Shown piece by piece: positions 36,928-44,449 of a DNA stretch of 64,000 nt. Origin of the DNA: an uncultured Psychrobacter sp. (GTDB lineage Bacteria; Pseudomonadota; Gammaproteobacteria; Pseudomonadales; Moraxellaceae). The stretch is from NCBI GenBank assembly GCA_947489525.1, contig CANLDW010000002.1, positions 248,001 to 312,000 of the forward strand, read 5' to 3'. Under the pieces are notes generated by a model, which was not told where the DNA came from, made no database searches, and saw only the letters and a program-made list of their open reading frames with translations. Both the position numbers and the translations under genes were made by a program. Each line of letters starts with the position of its first letter. Position 1 is the first letter of the stretch.

Positions 36928-37359
36928 TTAGCGTATGGTATCTTGGCACTCTTGATTATCACAGATACCATAGAGGACTAGGGAGTGTCCTGAGAGCTTA
37001 AACCCATGCTCAGCGGCAACTTTAATTTGTTCGTCTTCAATCACTTCGTTGTGAAACTCAATGATCTTACCACAGACATCACAGACCAGATGATCATGAT
37101 GCTCATCTTGCGTGATCTCAAACACAGATAAGTTATTTTCAAAGTTGTGACGCTCGACGATACCTGCTTGTTCAAACTGAGTCAGTACACGGTATACCGT
37201 AGCCAAGCCAACGTCCTCGCCTTGCTCAATAAGCGCCTTGTACACCTCTTCGGCGCTCATATGATGAAGATCTGCGCGCTCCAGCAGCTCTAAAATCTTG
37301 ACGCGCGGTAGAGTGACTTTAAGACCCGCTTTACGTAAATCCTGATTAGTAAAAGCCAT
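36928..37359 (-). CDS. fur: Ferric uptake regulator Fur
   Basis: Fur is an iron-sensing repressor of iron uptake and related genes. The 143-residue protein has an N-terminal winged helix (LKVTLPRVKILELLE; GLATVYRVLTQFEQAGIV, the recognition helix) and a C-terminal dimerisation domain. Metal ligands are visible: His33, Glu/His in EHHDH (His87, 88, 90), Cys93 and Cys96 in CDVC, and a second pair Cys133 and Cys138. I start at the ATG at 37359, with AAAGGA 7 nt upstream; this removes six residues from the longest frame. It is divergent from bamE, as in many gammaproteobacteria. I could not pick out a clear Fur box upstream. Confidence 0.97.
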   Translation of the reverse strand: MAFTNQDLRKAGLKVTLPRVKILELLERADLHHMSAEEVYKALIEQGEDVGLATVYRVLTQFEQAGIVERHNFENNLSVFEITQDEHHDHLVCDVCGKIIEFHNEVIEDEQIKVAAEHGFKLSGHSLVLYGICDNQECQDTIR

Positions 37360-37807
37360 AATATTCCTTTCTGACAATTAAGTCTTAGCAAATAAAAACA
37401 TACAATTAATCCACTTTAAAACAGATACCCTGCTACTAGAGTCTGCAATCAGCGCCCTATCAGCAAAGACGCAAAAATTATACTCAAGCCTTAGCCATCT
37501 ATTTTATTTTGGTATGAGTTACACGTATCCATGTTTAGCGTTTATACCTCGATAGGCAAAGCGCTATTACTTTTATTTTTTTGCCTATTTATAGCCCTTT
37601 TATAGTCTTTATTTAATGTATAAAAAGGGCGTAAACCCCTGAATATGGACTATAACGAGTAAAATATTTTCAGGCGTGTTTATTAAATAATGTCGTAAGT
37701 GGTAGGCAATTGCAAGTAAATGACGTATCATTTGTTCCAGATTGTCGCTGGGGCACAACCTGTGGTCTCAAGCTCTGCCTAACCCATTTCATACGAGTCA
37801 TCTTATC
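37360..37807. other. fur-bamE divergent spacer with a decayed fold-back element
   Basis: The 448 bp spacer should hold promoters for both genes. Bases 37404-37440 (ATTAATCCACTTTAAAACAG then ATACCCTGCTACTAG) align with the left arm of the family 1 fold-back repeat. ATTTTATTTTGGTATGAGTT (37501-37520) could be the matching right end. The middle is no longer recognisable, so I read this as a decayed copy of about 120 bp. Confidence 0.5.
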
Positions 37808-38218
37808 ATGATAAAGACATTACCTTTTCGTTCGTTGAGTGCCGTCCACGTCCTGCGCAAGATTGTTATGACTGGTGTACTAAGCGCATCAGTGGCTATG
37901 TCTGGCTGCTCTTTACTTGGTGTCTATAGAATTGAGTTGCCACAAGGCACTAACATTACACAAGCGCAAGCACAAAAACTGCAAGTCGGTATGAACCAAA
38001 ATCAAGTGCTCTACTTACTAGGTAGTCCAGCTATCAAGGATACCCTTGCGCCTAATCGTTGGGACTATATCTACGATTACAAAGCGGGTACTGAAGGCGA
38101 GCGCAGCGGTGCACTAGATATTAAAAATGCCAGTCAGCATCTCATTGTCTACTTTGATGATAACGGCCTTGTTAGCCGCATTGAGGGTATAGAGACATTA
38201 CCCGTTTCACAGTTTTAA
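37808..38218 (+). CDS. bamE: Outer membrane assembly lipoprotein BamE
   Basis: BamE is a small lipoprotein of the BAM complex that folds beta-barrel proteins into the outer membrane. With the start at 37808 the protein has 136 residues and a signal peptide ending in the lipobox AMSGC (Cys34). The SmpA/OmlA domain follows: YRIELPQGTNI, LQVGMNQNQVLYLLGSPAI, NRWDYIYDYKAG and IVYFDDNGLVSRIEG. The ribosome binding site is weak, and a start at the Met 20 residues later (MTGVLSAS) would still give a short signal peptide. Divergent fur and downstream convergent rnfH match the Pseudomonas order. Confidence 0.93.
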   Translation: MIKTLPFRSLSAVHVLRKIVMTGVLSASVAMSGCSLLGVYRIELPQGTNITQAQAQKLQVGMNQNQVLYLLGSPAIKDTLAPNRWDYIYDYKAGTEGERSGALDIKNASQHLIVYFDDNGLVSRIEGIETLPVSQF

Positions 38219-38225
38219 GCACTGA

Positions 38226-38591
38226 CTACTTCTCTACTACTTTGCTTTTGCGCTGCGACATAGGATCAGCGCTTAAGCTGCGGTACACCTCGATACGATC
38301 TGAGGATTGCAGCACATAATCAAGCGGCTGCTTTTGTGCGTAGATACCTACATGCCAACGCTTTGCCGTTGGCATTTTTACGTTTATAACTTGCTGACAC
38401 CACGCTGCAAGTTCCAAAAACTTCTCTAGCCAGCCAGCCAGCTTAAGTGCCTCGTACAATGTTGTACCGGCCTGCACTGACAAAGTGCGGTAATGCTGAT
38501 GTGTGGCACTCTCGGCATACGCTAAGTATACCGTTATCAGCGGCGCACTACCCTGATCTACGCTTAGCTCATCTACGTTTAGCTCACCCAT
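38226..38591 (-). CDS. rnfH: RnfH family protein (ubiquitin-like fold)
   Basis: The protein belongs to the RnfH/UPF0125 family of small beta-grasp proteins whose role is not settled. Conserved segments are VYLAYAESATHQHYRTLSV, GTTLYEALKLAGW, VGIYAQKQPLDYVLQSSDRIEVYRSL and ADPMSQRKSK, the last being the family signature. The N-terminus is unclear. A start at 38591 (MGELN) gives 121 residues and a 13 bp overlap with the transporter gene upstream; an earlier ATG at 38660 would overlap it by 82 bp. GGA lies 7 nt before 38591. The two genes are probably coupled. Confidence 0.85.
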   Translation of the reverse strand: MGELNVDELSVDQGSAPLITVYLAYAESATHQHYRTLSVQAGTTLYEALKLAGWLEKFLELAAWCQQVINVKMPTAKRWHVGIYAQKQPLDYVLQSSDRIEVYRSLSADPMSQRKSKVVEK

Positions 38592-39706
38592 TGGATTATC
38601 CAGCCTAGCAGTGCTAGTAGTAGCGCTAGAGGTACAATCAGACGTATGGCAATGCGCCATAAATTATAATAAGCCTCAGAGCTAAAGTTTAGCGACTTAC
38701 GCAAGTGGCTAATCTTCATCTTCCAACCTGCAAAGATTGATAATAGCAGTACAGCGACCGTACTAACTATAACGAGTACACCAACCAACCATAGCCTTGG
38801 TATAGCAACGACTAACAGCAGTGCTACAATAGCTGTAATAGCAAGACTGACAACAACGCCAAACTTATGCGTCAACTGCTGCGTACTATAATGCAGTAGG
38901 TAACTGGCGACAAAAAGCACCCCTGCCCAGTACAGGAGCTGACTGATAGGCGTAAGCGCCATACCACTGATCAGTAGCGCCAGTAAGCCGACTACGAGCT
39001 GTAGCATCCATATCGGTAATACGCGCGTCGTTGCTCGATATTGACCTGTTTTTGCCGCGCCCTGTCCGTATTGACTGGGGGTATTGGCTAACGCTGGTGC
39101 ACTTGTCGTCACGTGCTGGGCAAACCAGTACAGCCCTGTACCTGCACCAACACTAACTAGAGCCAGTGCGACGGCGCGCGCCCATTCGCTAAGACTAACT
39201 GCAGTCATGCTAAAGCTTATGTTCGGTAAGCCGTTGACTGCACCCACAATTAAACCAATGACCATCAGTCCAAGTCCAATAGGCAGCGGTGTGATACCAA
39301 GCAAGCTTAAGAGCAAAGCGATTATCATAAGACCTGCTGCTACCGCAAAGCTAGGGATGGAGGGTGCACTATTGAGATCAGCCAAAGCTGACAGCATCCC
39401 TGTACTCGCTCCCGATATGACCAATGCCGCAATAATGACAGACACTAACGCTGCCAGCCAACCAAAGCTGCGCCATAGCGGGCTGACATCCGCCTCGCGA
39501 GTCAGCTTTTGCATACCGGCCAACGGCGTCTCCACACTGCGGTACGCCAAAGCGATCTCAGCGTAGACCACTGGCAACGCCACCAGCACCATAGCAGCAA
39601 GCCATAGTAGCCAAAAGTCGATTTCGCCAACAGCGACAGGAGCAAACCAGCGAAACAATAATAAAGGCAGTAGCGCTGCAATAAAATAAGAGGCGTAGCG
39701 GATCAT
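38579..39706 (-). CDS. NSS-family-like membrane transporter, shortened
   Basis: The 375-residue protein has about ten hydrophobic segments. Its ends resemble the neurotransmitter:sodium symporter family: the N-terminal GEIDFWLLWLAAMVLVALPVVYAEIALAYRS corresponds to TM1-TM2 and the C-terminal EAYYNLWRIAIRLIVPLALL to the family's last segment. The total is shorter than the usual 440-500 residues, and the unwound substrate-binding motifs of TM1 (Gly-x-Gly) are not seen. It may be a degenerate or divergent member; transport activity and substrate are uncertain. Its 3' end overlaps rnfH. Confidence 0.6.
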   Translation of the reverse strand: MIRYASYFIAALLPLLLFRWFAPVAVGEIDFWLLWLAAMVLVALPVVYAEIALAYRSVETPLAGMQKLTREADVSPLWRSFGWLAALVSVIIAALVISGASTGMLSALADLNSAPSIPSFAVAAGLMIIALLLSLLGITPLPIGLGLMVIGLIVGAVNGLPNISFSMTAVSLSEWARAVALALVSVGAGTGLYWFAQHVTTSAPALANTPSQYGQGAAKTGQYRATTRVLPIWMLQLVVGLLALLISGMALTPISQLLYWAGVLFVASYLLHYSTQQLTHKFGVVVSLAITAIVALLLVVAIPRLWLVGVLVIVSTVAVLLLSIFAGWKMKISHLRKSLNFSSEAYYNLWRIAIRLIVPLALLLALLGWIIQWVS

Positions 39707-39845
39707 AATATAAACCTAAACAATATAAAATAAGTAGTTATGGACAATAATATATAGGTATTTATAGGACGTGTTTAATTATTTACAAACGAGCACTAAT
39801 TAAGTTTACGTATAGATGACCAGTAAGCTGTAAAAATAAACGCTA

Positions 39846-39870
39846 TAAAAAAACCCCGAAATCGGGGTTT
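39846..39870 (-). terminator. Intrinsic terminator after cytochrome c4
   Basis: AAACCCCG and CGGGGTTT pair around a 4-nt loop. On the minus strand a run of seven T follows, so it ends the cytochrome c4 transcript. Confidence 0.88.
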
Positions 39871-39908
39871 AAGCACTCTTGCAACATCTGTGATAAATCA
39901 ACGTACCT

Positions 39909-39968
39909 GCCAGTAAAGGTTCAGCCAGTAAACGCCTAGCCAGTAAAGACTTAGTCGGTAAATAATTA
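39909..39968. repeat. 15 bp tandem repeat, 4 units, running into the cytochrome stop codon
   Basis: GCCAGTAAAGGTTCA, GCCAGTAAACGCCTA, GCCAGTAAAGACTTA and GTCGGTAAATAATTA follow without gaps. The last unit contains the stop codon of the cytochrome gene (39966-39968). Confidence 0.9.
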
Positions 39969-40634
39969 GTGCACGGCGCTTAGATAATCTGACAAAATAC
40001 GAATATCACGATCTGACAGCTTAGCGGCGATCATCTGCATCATGCCTTTTTCGCCCTCTTTGGCAGCGTCGTTATAGCGCATCTGATCATTGGTATCTAT
40101 ATCATCGTCACGTCCAGCGGCGCGGAATAATTTGAGCTGGGTAGAAATGTACTGCGCATGCTGACCGCCTAAGCGCGGAAACGCTGCCCACTCATTACCA
40201 GCGGCATCAGGTCCATGACATCCTGCACAGCCAATAACACCGCGCTCTTTAGCACCGCCTAAGAATAGCTTAGTTGCTTCGGCATTGGTTGCAGGATTTG
40301 CATAGCCGACACCCCAAGGTGCTTGTTCTGCATAATAGCCTGCGACATTGGCAAGATCTTGCTGAGATAAATTAGCGACTTGCGACTGCATAATACCATT
40401 GACGCGGTAGCCTGACTTAAAGTTGACCAGCTGTTTGTATAAGTATTTGACATTTTGACCGCCTAAATTAGGTTGCGACGGTACCATGCTTACTCCATCA
40501 ACACCGTGACAAGCAGCGCATACAGTTTCTGCAATTTGCTGACCTGCACTAATATCGTATTCAGGAACAATAATAGCACCCTGTACGCTGAAACTTGCAA
40601 CACATAAGCTGGCGGCAGCGATTAACTTTTTCAT
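39966..40634 (-). CDS. Dihaem cytochrome c4
   Basis: This 222-residue periplasmic electron carrier delivers electrons to terminal oxidases. A signal peptide (MKKLIAAASLCVASFSVQGA) is followed by two cytochrome c domains, with haem sites CAACH and CAGCH and conserved partners such as PNLGGQNVKYLYKQL and PRLGGQHAQYISTQL. The internal duplication is typical of cytochrome c4. AGGA is 9 nt upstream of the ATG at 40634; a TTG three codons earlier sits directly on that site. The order c4 - c5 - engB matches Pseudomonas. Confidence 0.93.
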   Translation of the reverse strand: MKKLIAAASLCVASFSVQGAIIVPEYDISAGQQIAETVCAACHGVDGVSMVPSQPNLGGQNVKYLYKQLVNFKSGYRVNGIMQSQVANLSQQDLANVAGYYAEQAPWGVGYANPATNAEATKLFLGGAKERGVIGCAGCHGPDAAGNEWAAFPRLGGQHAQYISTQLKLFRAAGRDDDIDTNDQMRYNDAAKEGEKGMMQMIAAKLSDRDIRILSDYLSAVH

Positions 40635-40964
40635 CGATAACAATCCTACTAACTTGACGTAAGTATGGTTTAGACTGCTTGTACCTCATAGGTATAAATC
40701 GCAAAAATATAGCAGGTTATACTGAACTAAAACAGTACAACACATTGCACCTTAGACCTTGAGTACAAACAATTTAAAAGCACTTACTAACATTAGGGTT
40801 TATTTTTAATTATTATAGCAAGACTTTATAGCTCTTGCCTACCTAATAGCGTACCTGACGGTTTTTTCATCAGTATAATAGGCATCTCAATCACGTCAGT
40901 AAGTGGTGTCAAAATAGGAGTAGGATGAGACTGTTTTATATCTAGACAGCTGACTAACAGCTGA
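40635..40964. other. Spacer between the two cytochrome genes
   Basis: In this 330 bp AT-rich stretch I see only a weak stem (GCAAGA/TCTTGC, 40819-40839) without a convincing T-run. A promoter for the c4 gene is likely but not recognisable. Confidence 0.4.
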
Positions 40965-41300
40965 CTATTTGCTCATGTATTCAATAAGCTTGCGGTAATC
41001 GCTATCGCTACAATTGTCGCATAGACCGCCAGCTGGCATCTGAAGCAGACCATTTTTGACGGAATCGACGAGCGCTGGCATACCTTTTTGTTTGATTAGA
41101 GGCTGCCACTTGGCACTATCACCTGTCTTAATGGCGCCTAGAGCACCGCTATCGTGACATGTTGCGCAGGAGTCATCGTACAGGGTTTTGACGTCAGCTG
41201 CATGTGATGGGGTCAGCGCTACTACACTTACGAGCATAGCTGCGACGCTCGTAATCAGTAACCGATACACTTTGTTGTAGCCTGTGATGATGGAAGACAT
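40965..41300 (-). CDS. Cytochrome c5-like monohaem protein
   Basis: The 111-residue protein has a signal peptide (hydrophobic segment ending in SHA), one haem site CATCH in YDDSCATCHDSGALG and the cytochrome c5 C-terminal motif GGLCDNCSDSDYRKLIEYM, where the two Cys probably form a disulphide. It likely shuttles electrons in the periplasm. I start at the ATG at 41300, which has a near-perfect AAAGGAGGTG site 5 nt upstream; longer in-frame starts are much less likely. It lies upstream of the c4 gene on the same strand. Confidence 0.92.
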   Translation of the reverse strand: MSSIITGYNKVYRLLITSVAAMLVSVVALTPSHAADVKTLYDDSCATCHDSGALGAIKTGDSAKWQPLIKQKGMPALVDSVKNGLLQMPAGGLCDNCSDSDYRKLIEYMSK

Positions 41301-41668
41301 AATACACCTCCTTTCATTCGTTTGACCAATCGTTCTGACTGTTAGGGTAATAATATAGCTAGTGTAACAACATAGTTCACACTCATATAGACAAACACGT
41401 ATCGGTCTTAGTGACATCTCTTAGTAGTTTGGTAGATACAAGTCGTACTATCAATGCCTGCTAGGCGCTTATATCACACCGTGTTATGCTACTACTAATA
41501 TGACGCCTAAAACGCTGTTTTCAATGCGCTACTTTTAGTCGTACAAATAGTCGTACACATCTGGTCGTACAAACAGCTAAAAAGAAGGTTCTACAGCTAC
41601 TATCACACATCAATGCGCTTTAATTTTGTTTGAGCGCCTTATTTCTAATTATTGTTAATGAGTTCTTT
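41301..41668. other. Divergent spacer between cytochrome c5 and engB, with GTCGTACA repeats
   Basis: Of these 368 bp, 41537-41574 hold three degenerate units, AGTCGTACAAAT, AGTCGTACACATCTG and GTCGTACAAAC. Nothing else is seen, though promoters for both genes must lie here. Confidence 0.5.
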
Positions 41669-42403
41669 ATGAGTACCCCGTTTACCGATGTCGCTACTGA
41701 GCATGCCGCCTTTAATACAAAAGTACGTCAACGCATACAGCAAACTGAATTTATGATGTCTGCTCCTACGTTTCGCCTCTGTCCTCCTGACGCAGGCTTT
41801 GAGGTGGCTTTTGCTGGGCGCTCAAATGCTGGTAAATCCTCCGCAATCAACGCGCTTACCAATCAGCGTCAATTGGCGCGCTCATCCAAGACTCCTGGAC
41901 GCACACAGATGATTAACTTCTTTAGTATTGGTGACCCCGATACGCGTCTGGTGGATCTACCCGGTTACGGCTATGCGGCTGTACCGCTTGAGATGAAAAA
42001 GGAATGGCAGGTCGAGCTTGAGGAGTACTTAGTCTCGCGTGCAAGTTTAGCAGGGCTCGTGCTATTAACAGATATTCGTCACCCGCTTAAATTCTTTGAT
42101 GAACAAATGCTGCACTGGGCGCAGGATGGTGAGCTGCCTGTGCATATTTTGTTGACCAAAGCGGATAAACTCAAATATGGCGCCGCTAAAAATGCGCTGT
42201 TAAACACTCGTAAACAGCTCAAAAAACTAGGGCTTAATTGCACCATTCAGCTGTTCTCAGCCCTCAAAAAAGAAGGTATCGATGAGCTAGCCGGGGTCAT
42301 GGGCAAATGGTATGAGTATAAACTGGGCGCGGATGGCACTTTAGAACAAAATACGACCACTGATACTGATACTGATACTGATACTGATACTGATACTGAA
42401 TAG
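41669..42403 (+). CDS. engB: Ribosome biogenesis GTPase EngB
   Basis: EngB (YihA/YsxC) is an essential GTPase for large-subunit assembly. The 244-residue protein has G1 GRSNAGKS (50-57), G3 DLPGYGYA, G4 TKADKL and G5 SALK, plus the switch segment [12 protein letters not shown]. The C-terminus carries a (Asp-Thr)n tail encoded by a GATACT hexamer repeat, as in the DUF305 lipoprotein, and this is outside the conserved domain. I start at the ATG at 41669, since the 13 residues further upstream are not conserved in type; the ribosome binding site is weak. Confidence 0.95.
   Translation: MSTPFTDVATEHAAFNTKVRQRIQQTEFMMSAPTFRLCPPDAGFEVAFAGRSNAGKSSAINALTNQRQLARSSKTPGRTQMINFFSIGDPDTRLVDLPGYGYAAVPLEMKKEWQVELEEYLVSRASLAGLVLLTDIRHPLKFFDEQMLHWAQDGELPVHILLTKADKLKYGAAKNALLNTRKQLKKLGLNCTIQLFSALKKEGIDELAGVMGKWYEYKLGADGTLEQNTTTDTDTDTDTDTDTE
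42361..42396 (+). repeat. Hexamer microsatellite (TGATAC), 6 copies, in engB
   Basis: Six perfect TGATAC units, the same circular hexamer as GATACT at 8685-8726, encode Asp-Thr repeats just before the engB stop codon. Confidence 0.95.
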
Positions 42404-42430
42404 ATTACCAGCTTTCACCTATGTTAATAA

Positions 42431-42464
42431 AAAAGAGTTATCGCTAGCGGCGGTAACTCTTTTT
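42431..42464 (+). terminator. Intrinsic terminator of engB
   Basis: AAAGAGTTA-t-CGC and G-CG-g-TAACTCTTTTT pair around TAGCG-type loop and end in a T-run. It begins 28 bp past the engB stop. Confidence 0.8.
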
Positions 42465-42469
42465 ATCTA

Positions 42470-42638
42470 GGGCGTGTCCTCAATCTGAACGATTGCATCT
42501 AAATGGACTAAAAATGGCTAAACTTTGCCAAACAGCGTCAAATAACTGGCTAATATCCCGATATTATCTGCGTTATTTTCCTTGTTTGACTTCAGTTTAC
42601 CTCATTTTTATTATCATTTTCAAAATGAGGACACGCCC
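42470..42638. mobile_element. MITE with GGGCGTGTCCTCA terminal inverted repeats (169 bp)
   Basis: GGGCGTGTCCTCA at 42470 is matched exactly by its reverse complement ending at 42638; the similarity continues imperfectly for about 8 bp (ATCTGAA/TTTTGAA). TA flanks both ends (42468-42469 and 42639-42640), a possible 2 bp target duplication. No transposase is encoded. It sits between the engB terminator and the end of the convergent HAD gene. Termini of this kind suggest an IS5-like helper, which is inference. Confidence 0.85.
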
Positions 42639-42671
42639 TAAGCCATCGCTTTATTTGGTGATAAGTGCTAA

Positions 42672-43367
42672 CTAGCTACCAGCCCCTAACAATGTGATCA
42701 ATTGCTGCGCCGTATCTACCTGATAAGTTGGCTGTTCAGCAGCTAACTCTGTACTCGACGCCGTCCCATAGTTGACCGCAATGCTCGTCATACCCAGCTT
42801 ATTCGCCATTTGAATATCATAGATACTATCGCCGACAAACACCGCTTGAGCAATTGGCAACTGCGTTGCGTTCAAAATATCTATGAGCATTTGCGGATCA
42901 GGCTTTGAGCCTGACTCATCGGCGCAGCGGGTCATGGCAAAATAATGCTGGCTATTCGATGCCTGCAATACCCGCTCTAGTCCTGCGCGCTTCTTGCCTG
43001 TAGCAACTGCTAGCTTTTTGCCTTGCTGCTGCAGCGTCCTTAGCATCGGCTCTATCGGCGCAAAAAACGGCGTGTACTTACTATTAGCAACATAGTATTC
43101 AGCGTAACTGTGCTCAATTGCCTGCTTTTGCGCTGCTGTGGCTTTGGGATATAAGATGTCAATGCCTATGGTCAGACTCAGACCGATGATATCTTGTACC
43201 GCCTTATCCGTCGTCTTAAACCCATGCGTCTCACCTGCAATATGCATGGAATCAACAATCAAACCTATCGAGTCCATCAACGTTCCGTCCCAATCAAAGA
43301 TAATTAAAGACTTTTGACTTAAGTTATGGGTATTCTCTAATAAGGCGCGGCTGGCAACTGCACTCAT
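42672..43367 (-). CDS. HAD-superfamily phosphatase
   Basis: The 231-residue protein is a HAD subfamily IA hydrolase resembling phosphoglycolate phosphatase. Motif I is IIFDWDGTLMDS (nucleophile Asp25, acid Asp27), motif II VATGKKRAGL, motif III Lys in SGSKPDPQMLIDIL and motif IV VFVGDSIYDIQMANKLGM. A four-helix cap domain lies between. The substrate is not known. It follows rluC on the same strand, 59 bp apart, and this pair is also seen in Pseudomonas, so they are probably one operon. Confidence 0.88.
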   Translation of the reverse strand: MSAVASRALLENTHNLSQKSLIIFDWDGTLMDSIGLIVDSMHIAGETHGFKTTDKAVQDIIGLSLTIGIDILYPKATAAQKQAIEHSYAEYYVANSKYTPFFAPIEPMLRTLQQQGKKLAVATGKKRAGLERVLQASNSQHYFAMTRCADESGSKPDPQMLIDILNATQLPIAQAVFVGDSIYDIQMANKLGMTSIAVNYGTASSTELAAEQPTYQVDTAQQLITLLGAGS

Positions 43368-43426
43368 AAATGACCTGTGTTAGCTTTGTAGCGAATGAAG
43401 ATAAGTAGTAAGTAAAAGCATACGCT

Positions 43427-44449
43427 TTATTTAGGAAGCACTGTCGATTCAGGCAGCCAATCGGCCATATCCTCTGGCAGTGGCGCAGTGATCGTCTCAT
43501 AGCCTGGAATATCTAAGCGCCATGCGTGCAAGCACAAACGATGAACGCCTGATTTGTCGTGGACATTGTATTTATCATCACCGATGATAGCGTGACCGAT
43601 GTGTGCTAGGTGGACTCTGATTTGATGAGTGCGACCCGTCAGCGGTTTGGCTTCTATTAAACTCACAAGCTGCTCGTTAAGCGTAAAGCGGCTATGTACC
43701 ACGATATCCGTCTGACTCTCTTTGGCCTGCTCGTCTGTGTTGTCTACTTTAACGCGGCGCTCACCACTGGCTAGCGTATAACGCAGTAGCGGCGCGTTGA
43801 TGCGCTGCTCGTTAAGCGCAGGTTGCCCTTTTGCAATACACAGATAGTGTTTTTGAATGGTTTTATCGACGAGATGCTGTTGTAGGGTCTTTAGTGCTGA
43901 GCGTTTTTTGGAGATCATTAGTAGACCTGAGGTGTCCTTGTCGATGCGGTGTACCAGCTCCAAATACTTTTTGCCAGTAGCTTCGCGTATGGCTTCTATC
44001 ACCCCAAAGTCAACACCACTGCCACCGTGTACCGCGATGCCTGAGGGCTTATTGAGCACGAGTAACCCCTCATCCTCATAGACCACGCGCGCAAGCAAAC
44101 TTTGCGCAAACTCACGACTGATAATGGGTTTTTCTCGCGTAGCAAGCTGGATAGGTGCGATACGAACGATGTCCTCGCGCTGGACTCTATCATGCGCCTT
44201 ACAGCGCTTATTATTAACGCGGATCTCATCGGAGCGAATCATCTTATAGATGTGCGATTTAGGCAAACCTTTTAGGCGATTAAGCAAAAAATTATCCAAA
44301 CGTTGATCGTGCTGGTGACGGGTAACTTCTAAATAGTTAACCTTAGCAAAGTTACTAATCTCATCATCAGCACTCTGCGGGCGGGTTTTGCTATTGAATA
44401 TGGCAGGGGCTTCGTGAGCAGATTTATCGTCAGTTGTTGAGTTTGTCAT
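43427..44449 (-). CDS. rluC: 23S rRNA pseudouridine synthase RluC
   Basis: RluC makes pseudouridines at 955, 2504 and 2580 (E. coli numbering) in 23S rRNA. The 340-residue protein has an N-terminal S4 domain (RLDNFLLNRLKGLPKSHIYKMIRSDEIRVN), the catalytic segment ELVHRIDKDTSGLLMISK and the C-terminal LTGRTHQIRVHLAHIGHAIIGDDKYN. The first 25 residues are a variable extension. It is divergent from rne, matching the Pseudomonas and E. coli order, with the HAD phosphatase downstream. Confidence 0.95.
   Translation of the reverse strand: MTNSTTDDKSAHEAPAIFNSKTRPQSADDEISNFAKVNYLEVTRHQHDQRLDNFLLNRLKGLPKSHIYKMIRSDEIRVNNKRCKAHDRVQREDIVRIAPIQLATREKPIISREFAQSLLARVVYEDEGLLVLNKPSGIAVHGGSGVDFGVIEAIREATGKKYLELVHRIDKDTSGLLMISKKRSALKTLQQHLVDKTIQKHYLCIAKGQPALNEQRINAPLLRYTLASGERRVKVDNTDEQAKESQTDIVVHSRFTLNEQLVSLIEAKPLTGRTHQIRVHLAHIGHAIIGDDKYNVHDKSGVHRLCLHAWRLDIPGYETITAPLPEDMADWLPESTVLPK

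Noticed and set aside
42493-42675. 60-residue open frame near engB
   Set aside because: It lies almost wholly inside the GGGCGTGTCC MITE and has no coding character.
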